From Roseococcus suduntuyensis (GTDB lineage: Bacteria; Pseudomonadota; Alphaproteobacteria; Acetobacterales; Acetobacteraceae), in assembly GCF_014196305.1 (NCBI RefSeq), contig NZ_JACIDJ010000001.1, positions 186,001 through 250,000 of the forward strand: 64,000 bases of DNA. The letters are read 5' to 3'. A program made the translations under genes and the position numbers. A model generated the notes under the pieces. That model ran no database searches. It saw only the letters and a program-made list of their open reading frames with translations, and was not told where the DNA came from. Below, piece after piece: positions 25,928 through 35,008 of this stretch (its first letter is position 1; the number at the start of each line of letters is the position of its first letter).

Positions 25928-27631
25928 GTGGAATTCGACACCATCATCGTGGGCGGCGGCTCGGCCGGTTCCGTCCTGGCGCACCGGCTTTCGGCGCGTT
26001 CCCATCACCGCGTCCTGGTCTGCGAGGCCGGGCCGGACGTGAAGCCCGGCGAGGAACCGCCCGAAATCCGCGACAGCTATTCCGGCACCGCCTATTTCGA
26101 CCCGCGCTTCCACTGGACCGAGCTGAAGGTCCACACCCAGATCGTCAGCCACAACAACCCGGATGAGCGCCCGCCGCTGCGGAAATACGAGCAGGCGCGG
26201 GTACTGGGCGGCGGCAGTTCGATCAATGGCCAGATGGCCAACCGCGGCGCCCCCACCGACTATGACGAATGGGCGGCGCGCGGCGCCGAGGGCTGGGGCT
26301 GGCAGGACTGCCTGCCCTATTTCAAGAAGGTGGAGCGCGACCTCGACTTCGACGGGCCGCTGCATGGCAAGGAGGGGCGCATCCCCGTCCGGCGCATCAT
26401 GCCGGAGAACTGGAACCCGCACGCCCGCGCCGCCGCCGAAGCCTTCAAGGGGGCGGGCTTCGACTACCTGCCCGACCAGAACGGCGAATGGCGGGACGGC
26501 TACTTCCCCATCACCATCTCGAACGAGAACGAGACGCGCGCCAGCGCCGCCATGGGCTACCTGGACGCCGAGACGCGTCGGCGGCCCAACCTCACCATCT
26601 CCTGCGAAACCACGGTGAAGCGCCTGCTCTTCGAGGGCACGCGCTGCGTGGGCGTGGTGGCCCTGGTGCGCGGGCAGGAGCAGGAATTCCGGGCGAAGGA
26701 AGTCATCCTCTCCTGCGGGGCCATCCACACGCCGGCGCACCTCATGCGCGCGGGCATCGGGCCGGCCACGCACCTGCGCGACCACGGCATTTCCGTGCTG
26801 CACAACCTGCCCGGCGTGGGCCAGGGGCTGATGGACCACCCGTCCATCGCGCTCTCCTCCTTCGTGCGGAAGGCGGCTCGCGTGGACGAACGCACGCGGC
26901 GGCACATCCTGCTGGGGCTGCGCTATTCCTCGGCCATGGAGGGCATTCCGCCGGGCGACATGTTCGCCGCCGTGGTCTCGAAATCCGCCTGGCACTCGGT
27001 GGGCGAGCAGGTGGGCAGCTTCCTCATCTGGGTGAACAAGACCTACAGCGAGACGGGCCAGGTGCGCTTGGCGTCGGCCGACTGGCAGGCCGAGCCGGTG
27101 GTGGAGTTCAACCTGCTGTCGGACCGGCGCGACCTGGACCGCCTCATGCAGGGCTTCCGCATGTGCGCGGGGATGCTGATGGCGCCGAGCCTCGCGCAGG
27201 TGACGGACAACCCCTTCCCCGCCGCCTATTCCGACCGCGTCCGCAAGATCGGCGTCATCAACGCGAAGAACCGCTTCCTGACGAACGTCATCTCGCGCTT
27301 CCTCGACGGGCCGGCCTTCCTGCGGAAGGCGTTCATCGAGCGCTTCGTGGTGGAGGGCTTTCAGTTCGACGAGGTGATGACCGACGACACGGCGCTGGAG
27401 GCCTTCATCCGCAAGGCCACCATCGGCATCTGGCATGCCTCCTGCTCCTGCCGGATGGGGCGGGAGGAGGACCCGATGAGCGTGGTGGACACGGAAGGGC
27501 GGGTGAAGGGCATCGAGGGGCTGCGGGTGGTGGATGCCTCCATCTTCCCGGTGGTGCCGCGTGCGAACACCAATTTCCCGACGTTGATGAGTGCGGAGAA
27601 GATCAGCGAGGCGATCCTCGCCGGCCACTGA
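25928..27631 (+). CDS. GMC family FAD-dependent oxidoreductase
   Basis: A 567-residue glucose-methanol-choline oxidoreductase. The FAD motif TIIVGGGSAGSVLAHRLS is at residues 5-22. GGGSSINGQMANRGAP is the GMC signature 1, SCGAIHTPAHLMRAGIG is signature 2, and the active-site histidine is in WHASCSCRMG near residue 503. DASIFPVVPRANTNFPTLM ends the family pattern. It oxidises an alcohol, perhaps a choline-like or aliphatic substrate. The start is GTG, preceded by a strong GGGGAGGAG. No signal peptide is seen, so it is cytoplasmic. No betaine-aldehyde dehydrogenase gene is adjacent, so a choline role is not implied. Confidence 0.92.
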   Translation: MEFDTIIVGGGSAGSVLAHRLSARSHHRVLVCEAGPDVKPGEEPPEIRDSYSGTAYFDPRFHWTELKVHTQIVSHNNPDERPPLRKYEQARVLGGGSSINGQMANRGAPTDYDEWAARGAEGWGWQDCLPYFKKVERDLDFDGPLHGKEGRIPVRRIMPENWNPHARAAAEAFKGAGFDYLPDQNGEWRDGYFPITISNENETRASAAMGYLDAETRRRPNLTISCETTVKRLLFEGTRCVGVVALVRGQEQEFRAKEVILSCGAIHTPAHLMRAGIGPATHLRDHGISVLHNLPGVGQGLMDHPSIALSSFVRKAARVDERTRRHILLGLRYSSAMEGIPPGDMFAAVVSKSAWHSVGEQVGSFLIWVNKTYSETGQVRLASADWQAEPVVEFNLLSDRRDLDRLMQGFRMCAGMLMAPSLAQVTDNPFPAAYSDRVRKIGVINAKNRFLTNVISRFLDGPAFLRKAFIERFVVEGFQFDEVMTDDTALEAFIRKATIGIWHASCSCRMGREEDPMSVVDTEGRVKGIEGLRVVDASIFPVVPRANTNFPTLMSAEKISEAILAGH

Positions 27632-27674
27632 ACTTCGCAACCCTGGTCAACCGGGCATGGCGTAGAACCCCGCC

Positions 27675-28514
27675 ATGCCCATCAAGACCCTCACCCTCAC
27701 CGACCACGCCCGGCGCATCGCCCGCGCCATGGCCCACCTGGCCGGGCGGCTGGACCAGCCGCCGAGCCTGGACGAGTTGGCCGCCGTCGCCGCCTTCTCA
27801 CCCTATCATTTCCACCGCGCCTATCGCGCGCTGGCGGGTGAGACGCCGGTGGAGACCCTGGCCCGGCTGCGCCTCTCCCGCGCCGCGGCCGCCCTGCTCA
27901 AGAGCGACGCGCCCATGGCGCGCATCGCGCGGGAGGCGGGCTACGCGTCGGTCCCCGCCTTCACCCGCGCCTTCCGCGAGGCGCATGGCATCCCGCCCGG
28001 CGCCTACCGCGCCCGCGCGGGCATCGGGCTGGAGGAGGACATGCTGGACCGCGTGGATATCGTGGAACTGCCCGCCATTCACCTGGCCGCCCTGCCGCAT
28101 CGCGGTTCCTACGACGCCATCGGGCCGGTCTTCGCGCGCCTCACAGCCTGGGCCGCCGCGCGCGGGCTGATGGGGGAGAAGGCGCGGTCCTTCGGCGTCT
28201 ACCATGACGACCCGACCTCCATGCCAGACGCCCAACTCCGCGCCCATGCGGCGCTGACCGTACCGCCGGGCACACCGCTCGACCCCGGCATGGAGATCAT
28301 CGCCACCCCCGCCCTGCGCTGCGCCCGGCTTCGCTTCCAGGGGCCCTATGTGGAGATCGAGGCCGCCTATGACCGCCTCTATGGCGAATGGCTGCCCGCC
28401 TCGGGCGAGGAACCGGCCGACCAGCCCATGATGGAGGAATACCTCAACGACCCCCGCGCCCTGCCCCCCTCCGAATGGCTGACGGACATCCTGATGCCCC
28501 TCAAGCCGCGCTGA
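27675..28514 (+). CDS. AraC-family regulator with GyrI-like ligand domain
   Basis: A 279-residue transcription factor. Two AraC helix-turn-helix motifs lie at about residues 8-110 (PSLDELAAVAAFSPYHFHRA and MARIAREAGYASVPAFTRAF, with the PPGAYR end). A GyrI/SOUL-like effector domain spans about 130-279, with VELPAIHLAALPHRGSYDAI. This layout is found in Rob- and SoxS-like regulators that sense small hydrophobic compounds. It follows the GMC gene by 43 bases and may be co-transcribed with it. The target genes are unknown. Confidence 0.9.
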   Translation: MPIKTLTLTDHARRIARAMAHLAGRLDQPPSLDELAAVAAFSPYHFHRAYRALAGETPVETLARLRLSRAAAALLKSDAPMARIAREAGYASVPAFTRAFREAHGIPPGAYRARAGIGLEEDMLDRVDIVELPAIHLAALPHRGSYDAIGPVFARLTAWAAARGLMGEKARSFGVYHDDPTSMPDAQLRAHAALTVPPGTPLDPGMEIIATPALRCARLRFQGPYVEIEAAYDRLYGEWLPASGEEPADQPMMEEYLNDPRALPPSEWLTDILMPLKPR

Positions 28515-28577
28515 CGCCACCCCCAGGCCTGTCTTCCGCCATGATCCACACCTATAAGTGGCAGACAGGAGGCCCCC

Positions 28578-29279
28578 ATGCCGCAAACCATCGCCCTTGT
28601 GGATGACGACCGGAACATCCTCACCTCGCTCTCCATGACGCTGGAGCAGGAGGGCTACACCGTCCGCACCTACACGGATGGCGAGAGCGCCCTGCAAGGC
28701 CTGCTGGGCAAGCCAGCGGACCTTGCGGTGCTGGACATCAAGATGCCCCGCATGGACGGGATGGAGCTGTTGCAGCGGCTGCGCGCGCGCTCGGCCATGC
28801 CCGTCATCTTCCTCACCTCCAAGGATGAGGAGGTGGATGAGCTGATGGGCCTGCGCCTCGGCGCCGATGACTACATCACCAAGCCCTTCAGCCAGCGCCT
28901 GGTGCTGGAGCGCATCCGCGCCCTGCTGCGCCGGAACGACGCCAGCCGCGCCGAGGCCTCCGGCCAGCCGCCCGGCGGGCTGCTGGTGCGCGGCGACCTG
29001 ACGCTGGACGAGACGAAGCACACCTGCCTCTGGCGTGGCCAGCCCATCCAGTTGACCGTCACCGAGTTCCTGCTGGTGAAGACGCTGGCGCTGCGGCCCG
29101 GCCTCGTGAAGAACCGCGACCAACTCATTGATGCGGCTTACGGCGAGAATATTTACGTGGACGACCGCACGATTGACAGCCACGTGAAGCGCGTCCGCAA
29201 GAAGTTCCGCGCGGTGGATGATGAGTTCGCGCAGATCGAGACGCTGTACGGCATCGGCTACCGCTACAAGGAGCAGTAG
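28578..29279 (+). CDS. chvI: OmpR-type response regulator, ChvI-like
   Basis: A 233-residue two-component regulator. The receiver has the acidic cluster Asp9-Asp11, phospho-acceptor Asp53 ([11 protein letters not shown]) and the KPF lysine near 107 ([10 protein letters not shown]). A winged-helix domain follows, with [17 protein letters not shown] and [17 protein letters not shown]. The latter and the ending [12 protein letters not shown] are typical of ChvI, the envelope- and acid-stress regulator of alphaproteobacteria. The start has an AGGAGG-like site. The partner kinase gene chvG, normally next to chvI, is absent here, and the reading direction continues into a repeat region and etfB. 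Another OmpR regulator remains possible. Confidence 0.85.
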   Translation: MPQTIALVDDDRNILTSLSMTLEQEGYTVRTYTDGESALQGLLGKPADLAVLDIKMPRMDGMELLQRLRARSAMPVIFLTSKDEEVDELMGLRLGADDYITKPFSQRLVLERIRALLRRNDASRAEASGQPPGGLLVRGDLTLDETKHTCLWRGQPIQLTVTEFLLVKTLALRPGLVKNRDQLIDAAYGENIYVDDRTIDSHVKRVRKKFRAVDDEFAQIETLYGIGYRYKEQ

Positions 29280-29325
29280 CGTCTGATCGTCGGAGGGCGG
29301 AGGCCCGGAGACGTGAATCAGCCGC
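29279..29325. repeat. Hairpin element copy C (constant ends, divergent core)
   Basis: Begins with GCGTCTGATCG, which overlaps the last base of the response-regulator stop codon, and ends with GTGAATCAGCCGC. The same ends flank two hairpins at 53643-53690 and 53697-53743. The core here differs and does not fold as well. CTGAT and ATCAG at the ends are inverted repeats. Confidence 0.6.
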
Positions 29326-29342
29326 GCAAAGGTCAGCCAACC

Positions 29343-29373
29343 GGTAAGATGGTAAGATCGTAAGATGGTAAGG
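29343..29373. repeat. 8-bp tandem repeat (nearly four copies)
   Basis: The unit GGTAAGAT repeats at 29343, 29351, 29359 (as CGTAAGAT) and 29367 (partial). It is A/T-rich against a G/C-rich background and is followed by a short GCCCGG / CCGGGC hairpin at about 29379-29393. It lies in the leader of etfB. Confidence 0.8.
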
Positions 29374-29475
29374 CGGGGGCCCGGAAACCGGGCGGCCCCG
29401 CTTGCCCTGTCTGCTTGCCGTGGCTAGGGTCGCCGCCACATCACGGCAGTGCAGCAAAAGAAGGCGCCACGCCCC

Positions 29476-30225
29476 ATGAAGCTCCTCGTTCCCGTCAAGC
29501 GGGTGGTGGACTATAACGTCAAGGTTCGCGTGAAGGCGGACAACACGGGCGTCGAGACCGCCAACGTCAAGATGTCCATGAATCCCTTCGACGAGATCGC
29601 CGTCGAAGAGGCCGTGCGCCTCAAGGAGAAGGGCGTCGCCACCGAGATCATCGCCGTCTCCTGCGGCCCCACCGCCGCCCAGGAACAGATCCGCACGGCA
29701 CTCGCCATGGGCGCGGACCGCGGCATCCTGGTCGAGCATGACGGCGTGCTGGAGCCCATCGCGGTCGCCAAGCTACTGAAGGCGCTGATCGCCAAGGAAA
29801 GCCCGGACCTGGTGGTCATGGGCAAGCAGGCGATCGACGACGACATGAACGCCACCGGCCAGATGCTGGCGGCGCTGATGGGCTGGCCCCAGGGCACCTT
29901 CGCCTCCAAGGTCGAAATCGCCGACGGCCATGCGACCGTGACGCGCGAGGTGGATGGCGGGCTGGAGACGGTGAAGATCAAGCTTCCCGCCGTCGTCACC
30001 GCCGACCTGCGCCTGAACGAGCCGCGCTACGCCTCGCTGCCCAACATCATGAAGGCGCGCAAGAAGCCCATCGAGACGATCAAGCCCGCCGATCTCGGCG
30101 TGGACGTGACCCCGCGACTGACCGTGCTGCGCGTCGAGGAACCCGCCAAGCGCCAGGCCGGCGCGCGCGTGGCCTCCGTGCAGGAGCTGGTCGAGAAGCT
30201 GCGCAACGAAGCGAAGGTGATCTGA
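29476..30225 (+). CDS. etfB: Electron transfer flavoprotein subunit beta
   Basis: A 249-residue subunit of the heterodimeric ETF, which accepts electrons from acyl-CoA dehydrogenases and passes them to ETF-ubiquinone oxidoreductase. It begins [20 protein letters not shown]. It contains the signature [23 protein letters not shown], the AMP-site region [11 protein letters not shown] and [15 protein letters not shown], and ends with a helix that binds the alpha subunit. An ATG nine codons upstream is in frame but is not where homologues start. It is the first gene of an etfB-etfA-hbd cluster, three bases from etfA. Confidence 0.97.
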   Translation: MKLLVPVKRVVDYNVKVRVKADNTGVETANVKMSMNPFDEIAVEEAVRLKEKGVATEIIAVSCGPTAAQEQIRTALAMGADRGILVEHDGVLEPIAVAKLLKALIAKESPDLVVMGKQAIDDDMNATGQMLAALMGWPQGTFASKVEIADGHATVTREVDGGLETVKIKLPAVVTADLRLNEPRYASLPNIMKARKKPIETIKPADLGVDVTPRLTVLRVEEPAKRQAGARVASVQELVEKLRNEAKVI

Positions 30226-30228
30226 GCC

Positions 30229-31164
30229 ATGGCCGTCCTTCTTCTCGCCGACCACGACGGCTCGGCCGTCTCCCAGCCCACCCGCTCCACCCTCGCCGCC
30301 GCCCAGAAGCTGGGCGAGGTGCATGTGCTGCTGGTGGGCGAAGGCGCCGCCGGCGCCGCGCCGGCCGCCGCCGCGCTGCCGGGTGTCGCCAAGGTGCTGC
30401 TGGCCGAGGATGCCTCCCTCGCCCATCGCCTCGCCGAGCCGCTGGCCGCGCTGCTGGTGCAGCTCGCCCCCGCCTATGACCACCTGATGGCCCCGGCCTC
30501 CGCCGCCGGCAAGAACGTGATGCCGCGCGTGGCCGCCCTGCTGGACGTGCAGCCCATCAGCGACGTCTCGGGCGTGGTGGACGCGGACACCTTCGTCCGC
30601 CCCATCTATGCCGGCAACGCGCTGGCCACCGTGAAGTCCAGCGACGCGAAGAAGGTGATGACCATCCGCGCCGCCAGCTTCGACCCCGTGGCCGCCACGG
30701 GCGGTTCCGCGCCGGTGGAGAACGTCGCCGCCGCCGCCGACCCCGGCCAGTCCAGCTTCCTGGGCGCCGAGGTGCAGAAGAGCGAGCGGCCGGAACTGAC
30801 CGCCGCGCGCGTGGTGGTGTCCGGCGGCCGCGCCATGGGTTCGGCCGAGAACTTCCACCTGATCGAGGGTGTCGCGGACAAGCTCGGCGCCGCCGTCGGC
30901 GCCTCGCGCGCCGCGGTGGATGCGGGCTACGCGCCCAACGACATGCAGGTGGGCCAGACCGGCAAGATCGTGGCGCCGGAGCTCTACATCGCCATCGGCA
31001 TCTCGGGCGCCATCCAGCACCTGGCCGGCATGAAGGACAGCAAGGTCATCGTCGCCATCAACAAGGACGAGGAGGCGCCGATCTTCCAGGTGGCCGACTA
31101 CGGCCTGGTGGGTGACCTCTTCAAGATCATCCCGGAACTCCAGGCCGAGCTGGCGAAGGGCTGA
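30229..31164 (+). CDS. etfA: Electron transfer flavoprotein subunit alpha
   Basis: A 311-residue subunit that holds the FAD of ETF. The amino-terminal half starts [20 protein letters not shown], and the carboxy-terminal FAD domain has [40 protein letters not shown] and [40 protein letters not shown] completes the ETF-alpha signature. Length is standard. It is placed between etfB and the 3-hydroxyacyl-CoA dehydrogenase gene, so the cluster serves fatty-acid or branched-chain acid oxidation. Confidence 0.97.
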   Translation: MAVLLLADHDGSAVSQPTRSTLAAAQKLGEVHVLLVGEGAAGAAPAAAALPGVAKVLLAEDASLAHRLAEPLAALLVQLAPAYDHLMAPASAAGKNVMPRVAALLDVQPISDVSGVVDADTFVRPIYAGNALATVKSSDAKKVMTIRAASFDPVAATGGSAPVENVAAAADPGQSSFLGAEVQKSERPELTAARVVVSGGRAMGSAENFHLIEGVADKLGAAVGASRAAVDAGYAPNDMQVGQTGKIVAPELYIAIGISGAIQHLAGMKDSKVIVAINKDEEAPIFQVADYGLVGDLFKIIPELQAELAKG

Positions 31165-31169
31165 CCCCC

Positions 31170-32099
31170 ATGTCCTTCCGCCTGGCCACCCGTGCCGACA
31201 CGAACGAGGCCCCGTCCGCGGTGCCCGAGATCCAGAGCGTCGGCATCGTGGGGGCCGGGCAGATGGGCAACGGCATCGCCCATGTCTGCGCGCTGGCCGG
31301 CCTGCCGGTGACGGTGGTGGACATCAACCCGGCCGCGCTCGACAAGGCCGTGACCACCATCGCCCGCAACATGGAGCGGCAGCTCGGCCGCAAGCTCATC
31401 ACCGAGGAACAGCGGGACGCCGCACTCGCCCGCATCACCACGGGCACGGACTACGCGCTGTTCGCGGACACGGACTTCGTGGTGGAGGCGGCGACCGAGA
31501 AGGAAGCCATCAAGATCGAGGTGTTCAAGGCGCTCTGCCCGCACCTCAAGCCCACGGCGATGGTGGCGTCGAACACCTCCTCCATCTCGATCACCCGCCT
31601 GGGCGCGGCCACTGACCGGCCCGAGCGCTTCATCGGCATGCACTTCATGAACCCCGTTCCGGTCATGAAGCTGGTCGAGATCATCCGCGGCATCGCGACC
31701 GATGAGCCGACCTACCGCGCCGTGGACAACCTGGCCAAGAAGCTGGGCAAGCAGACCGCCACCAGCGAGGACTTCCCCGCCTTCATCGTGAACCGCATGC
31801 TGGTGCCGATGATCAATGAGGCAGTCTATGCCCTGTATGAGGGCGTGGGTGACATCCGCTCCATTGATACCGCCATGAAGCTCGGCGCCAACCACCCGAT
31901 GGGGCCGCTGGAACTGGCGGATTTCATCGGGTTGGACACCTGCTTGTCCATCATGCAGGTGCTCTATGACGGGCTGAGCGACAGCAAGTATCGTCCCTGC
32001 CCGCTGCTGGTGAAGTATGTCGAAGCCGGGTGGCTCGGCCGGAAGTCCGGCAAGGGCTTCTACGACTACAGCCAGGACCCGCCCGCGCCGACGCGCTGA
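31170..32099 (+). CDS. hbd: 3-hydroxybutyryl-CoA dehydrogenase
   Basis: A 309-residue NAD(P)-dependent 3-hydroxyacyl-CoA dehydrogenase. The Rossmann motif is VGIVGAGQMGNGIAHVCALA at about residues 24-43. The catalytic block FIGMHFMNPVPVMKLVEIIR contains the active-site His, and NRMLVPMINEAVYALYEGV with the MGPLELADFIGLD helix is the family carboxy-terminal domain. It carries about 22 extra residues before the fold, so a later start is possible though no better site is seen. It lies five bases after etfA and probably belongs to the same transcript, for butanoate or PHB metabolism. Confidence 0.95.
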   Translation: MSFRLATRADTNEAPSAVPEIQSVGIVGAGQMGNGIAHVCALAGLPVTVVDINPAALDKAVTTIARNMERQLGRKLITEEQRDAALARITTGTDYALFADTDFVVEAATEKEAIKIEVFKALCPHLKPTAMVASNTSSISITRLGAATDRPERFIGMHFMNPVPVMKLVEIIRGIATDEPTYRAVDNLAKKLGKQTATSEDFPAFIVNRMLVPMINEAVYALYEGVGDIRSIDTAMKLGANHPMGPLELADFIGLDTCLSIMQVLYDGLSDSKYRPCPLLVKYVEAGWLGRKSGKGFYDYSQDPPAPTR

Positions 32100-32102
32100 A
32101 CT

Positions 32103-32846
32103 TCAGCGGTCCCAGAGCGGCAGGCCGATCACCGCCGCCAGCAGGATGAGGCCGAAGCAGATGCGTCGGAACATCCGCTGGCTGGCCAGCCCGAACAGCC
32201 GCCCGCCGATCCACAGCCCCAGCCCATAGCCCGGGCCCAGCGCGGCGGCCAGCAACAGCAGCTCCAGCCCCAGCAGCCCACCGGCCAGGTAGGCCAGGGC
32301 ACTCAGCACCCCGCCAATGGCGCCCGTCAGCACCAGATTGGCCCGCACGCGCGCGGCGTCATTCGTGCCGCCCATCCAGTAGGCCACCAGCGGCGGCCCG
32401 CCCATCTGCGCCGCGCCCGAGAACAGTCCCGACACCGCCCCCACCGCCAGCGTCGCCGGTGGCCAGGGCGCGCCCTGGTAGCGCCAGCCCGAGGCCAGCA
32501 GCGCCACCATGGCCAGCACCATGGCGCACATGCCCCAGCGCAGCGCCTCGGCATCCAGTTGCAGCAGCAGCCAGGCGCCGGCCGGCACGCCCGCCAGGGC
32601 GCCCAGCGCCATCACCGCCACCTCCCGCCGCGCCGCGAAGCGCCAGGCGCGCGGGATCATGGGCGAGGCCATGACCAGATCCACCACCAGCAGCAGCGGC
32701 GCCGCCACGCGCGGGCCCAGGATGGCGCTACCCAGCGGCACGAAGATCAGCGCCGCGCCGAAACCCGAAAAGCCGCGTGCCAGCCCGGCCAGGAAGGCGG
32801 CGCCCATCGCGGCGAGCAGCAGATGGGTCTCCGGCCAGGGCATCAC
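32103..32846 (-). CDS. TauE/SafE-family membrane permease (sulfite exporter family)
   Basis: A 247-residue polytopic protein with about eight hydrophobic segments. GLARGFSGFGAALIFVPLGS at residues 22-41 and the repeated AGVPAGAWLLLQLDAEALRW and SGLFSGAAQMGGPPLVAYWM motifs are the two pseudo-repeats of the TauE/SafE family. Members are thought to export sulfite, sulfoacetate or other sulfonate-derived anions, but the substrate here is unknown. It converges on hbd with a gap of only three bases and is divergent from hemW (64 bases). No signal peptide is needed, because the first helix acts as anchor. Confidence 0.9.
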   Translation of the reverse strand: MMPWPETHLLLAAMGAAFLAGLARGFSGFGAALIFVPLGSAILGPRVAAPLLLVVDLVMASPMIPRAWRFAARREVAVMALGALAGVPAGAWLLLQLDAEALRWGMCAMVLAMVALLASGWRYQGAPWPPATLAVGAVSGLFSGAAQMGGPPLVAYWMGGTNDAARVRANLVLTGAIGGVLSALAYLAGGLLGLELLLLAAALGPGYGLGLWIGGRLFGLASQRMFRRICFGLILLAAVIGLPLWDR

Positions 32847-32910
32847 CCCACTATGCCGCAGGCTTCGGCGCCTGTCGCCGCGCGGGGCGGGCGGGTGTAA
32901 GGGAGGGCGC

Positions 32911-34062
32911 GTGGAACCCCTCGCCCTCTACCTCCATTGGCCCTTCTGCGCGTCGAAGTGCCCCTATTGCGACTTCAACTCCCATGTGCGGGAGGGGGGC
33001 GTGGACCATGCGCGCTTCCGGGCCGCGCTGCGCCAGGAACTGGCGCATGAGGCCGCGCTTCTGGGCCGGCGCCCGCTGCATTCCATCTTCTTCGGCGGCG
33101 GCACGCCCTCGCTGATGGAGCCGGAAACGGTGGCGGCCCTAATCGAGGACGCCCGCGCACATTTCGACGCGGCCCCGGACATGGAGGTGACGCTGGAGGC
33201 CAACCCCACCAGCGTGGAAACCGAAAAGCTGCGCGCCTTCGCGGAAGCCGGCGTGAACCGCGCCTCGCTCGGCGTGCAGTCGCTGGACGCCGAGGCCCTG
33301 CGCTTCCTCGGCCGCCAGCATGACGCGCCGCACGCCGTGGCCGCGCTGGAGAAGGCGCGCGCCATCTTCCCCCGCCTCTCCTTCGACCTGATCTACGCCC
33401 GCCCCGGCCAGGAGGAAGCCGCCTGGCGGGCCGAGCTGCGGCAGGCGCTCGCCTTGGCGGCGGACCATCTCAGCCTCTACCAGCTCACCATCGAGCCCGG
33501 GACGCGCTTCTTCACCGAGCACGCCCGCGGCGCCTTCGCCCTGCCCGCCGAGGACGACGCGGCCCGCATGTATGAGGCCACGGCCGAGGAGGCCGCCCGC
33601 TACGGGCTGGCCGCCTATGAGGTCAGCAACTACGCCAGGCCCGGCGCCGAAAGCCGCCACAACCTCGCCTATTGGCGCTATGGCGACTATCTCGGCATCG
33701 GCCCCGGCGCGCATCAGCGGGTGCTGGAAGGCGGCGAGATGCGCGCCACCCGCCGCCATCGCGCCCCCGAGGAATGGGCCAGCCGCGTGGAACAGCACGG
33801 CCATGGCGCCGTCGAAACCACAACCCTGACCCCCACGGAACGCGGGCGCGAGGCCATGCTGATGGGCTTGCGCCTCGCCGAAGGCGTGGACCCGGCGCGC
33901 GTCGAAGCCCGGGCTGGCCTGGCTTTCGCGCAGATCGTGGACGCCACCATGCTCTCGGCCCTGCTGGACGAGGGCTACCTGGAATGGGCCGGGGGTCGCC
34001 TCATCGCCACCATCGAGGGACGGGTGCGGCTGGACGCGCTGCTGCCGGTCTTGCTGCGCTGA
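32911..34062 (+). CDS. hemW: Radical SAM family haem chaperone HemW
   Basis: A 383-residue radical SAM protein. The cluster-binding Cys13, Cys17 and Cys20 lie in WPFCASKCPYCDF, in the HemN/HemW spacing. FFGGGTPSLMEP, EANPTSVETEKLRAFAEAGV and NRASLGVQSLD follow. The carboxy-terminal HemN-like domain is present (YEVSNYARPGAESRHNLAYW). It lacks the amino-terminal extension of true HemN, which favours the haem chaperone role over coproporphyrinogen oxidation. The start is GTG at 32911 behind a GGGAGG. A longer frame upstream is not supported. Confidence 0.93.
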   Translation: MEPLALYLHWPFCASKCPYCDFNSHVREGGVDHARFRAALRQELAHEAALLGRRPLHSIFFGGGTPSLMEPETVAALIEDARAHFDAAPDMEVTLEANPTSVETEKLRAFAEAGVNRASLGVQSLDAEALRFLGRQHDAPHAVAALEKARAIFPRLSFDLIYARPGQEEAAWRAELRQALALAADHLSLYQLTIEPGTRFFTEHARGAFALPAEDDAARMYEATAEEAARYGLAAYEVSNYARPGAESRHNLAYWRYGDYLGIGPGAHQRVLEGGEMRATRRHRAPEEWASRVEQHGHGAVETTTLTPTERGREAMLMGLRLAEGVDPARVEARAGLAFAQIVDATMLSALLDEGYLEWAGGRLIATIEGRVRLDALLPVLLR

Positions 34063-34202
34063 CGCGCCCCGCCTATCTTCCACCCATGTCCTGGATGACG
34101 CGCACGCTGCGAATTACGCCCCCGGCCGGTTGATCCGCGCCGCATGGGGCGGCGTGGTCCTTCGGTCGGGCCCGTTTCGCCACCGCTTCCAGGAACATCA
34201 CC

Positions 34203-34460
34203 ATGACCGATTGCGTGACCTTCGCCGTGCTGGCCCTGCCCGAACCCGGGCTGCTGCCGCGCCTGCTTCAGCCCTTCGCCAAGCGTGACATCACGCCCGA
34301 CCACATGCTGGCCGAACGCCAGGGCGAGGAGATGCGCGTGACCTTCACGCTGCACGCGCCGGATCCCGCCATGCTGCACCTCATCGCCGGCAATCTCGGC
34401 CAGGTGGTGGGGGTGCTGGCAGTGGACATGCAAGAGGCGCGCTGGGCGCAGGCCGCCTGA
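34203..34460 (+). CDS. Small ACT-like domain protein
   Basis: An 85-residue protein. FAVLALPEPGLLPRLLQPFA followed by RDITPDHMLAERQG, then an EEMRVTFTL strand and HLIAGNLGQVVGVLAVDM, gives the beta-alpha-beta-beta-alpha-beta order of an ACT domain, like the small subunit of acetohydroxyacid synthase (IlvH) cut to one domain. ACT domains bind amino acids and regulate partner enzymes, but no ilvB or other obvious partner is adjacent. The ATG follows a weak site. The gene is isolated between hemW and the ATP-synthase operon, closed by a strong terminator. Assignment is by pattern only. Confidence 0.65.
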   Translation: MTDCVTFAVLALPEPGLLPRLLQPFAKRDITPDHMLAERQGEEMRVTFTLHAPDPAMLHLIAGNLGQVVGVLAVDMQEARWAQAA

Positions 34461-34464
34461 AACA

Positions 34465-34502
34465 CGAAGGGCGCGCCCCCCGTGCGGGAGGCGCGCCCTT
34501 CG
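34465..34502. terminator. Strong bidirectional terminator hairpin
   Basis: A perfect 13-bp inverted repeat (CGAAGGGCGCGCC / GGCGCGCCCTTCG) with a 12-base loop. It lies between the ACT-like gene and the convergent atpF gene and should end both transcripts. Confidence 0.85.
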
Positions 34503-34519
34503 TCAGGCTGAACCGGGTC

Positions 34520-35008
34520 TCAGGCCGCGCGGAAGACCGTGGGCAGGTTCGAGATGGTCTTGTCCAGCATCGCGGCATCGGCCGATGCGTCATGCTTGGA
34601 GGCGATCACCTCGCGCACGGCGGCGGCGGCGAGGTCGGTCGCGGCGTTGCGGACCTCGGCGATGGCGCCAGCCTCGGCGGCGGCGATGCGGTCCATCGCC
34701 ATGCGCTCACGCCGGCGGGCGGCCGCCTCGGCCTCGGCGGCCATGGCGGCGGCCAGGCGCTCGGCCTCCTGCTTCGCGCGGGCGACCAGTTCCCCGGCCT
34801 CCGCGATGGCGGCGGCGCGCTCGGCCTCGGCGCGGGTCATCATGGCCTGGGCCTCGGCGCGCAGGCGCTGCGCCTCCTCCAGCTCCTCACGGATGCGGGC
34901 GGAACGGGCGTCCAGCATCTCCGTGATCTTGGTCCAGCCCATCTTGCCGACGAGCACGACGAACAGGATGAAGCTGGCGGCAACCCAGAATTTCGGATCG
35001 GCGAACAT
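34520..35008 (-). CDS. atpF: ATP synthase Fo subunit b
   Basis: A 162-residue peripheral-stalk subunit. One membrane helix near the amino terminus (FWVAASFILFVVLVGKMGW) is followed by a long charged, Ala-rich coiled coil. It pairs with the b' subunit encoded immediately upstream, forming the heterodimeric stalk found in alphaproteobacteria. Its start codon overlaps the b' stop by one base (TGATG). It ends the operon, 18 bases before the terminator at 34465-34502. F1 genes are not here, consistent with the split layout usual in the group. Confidence 0.93.
   Translation of the reverse strand: MFADPKFWVAASFILFVVLVGKMGWTKITEMLDARSARIREELEEAQRLRAEAQAMMTRAEAERAAAIAEAGELVARAKQEAERLAAAMAAEAEAAARRRERMAMDRIAAAEAGAIAEVRNAATDLAAAAVREVIASKHDASADAAMLDKTISNLPTVFRAA

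Noticed and set aside
27798..29183. 461-codon minus-strand frame across the AraC and response-regulator genes
   Set aside because: It crosses two well-supported plus-strand genes and has no domains.
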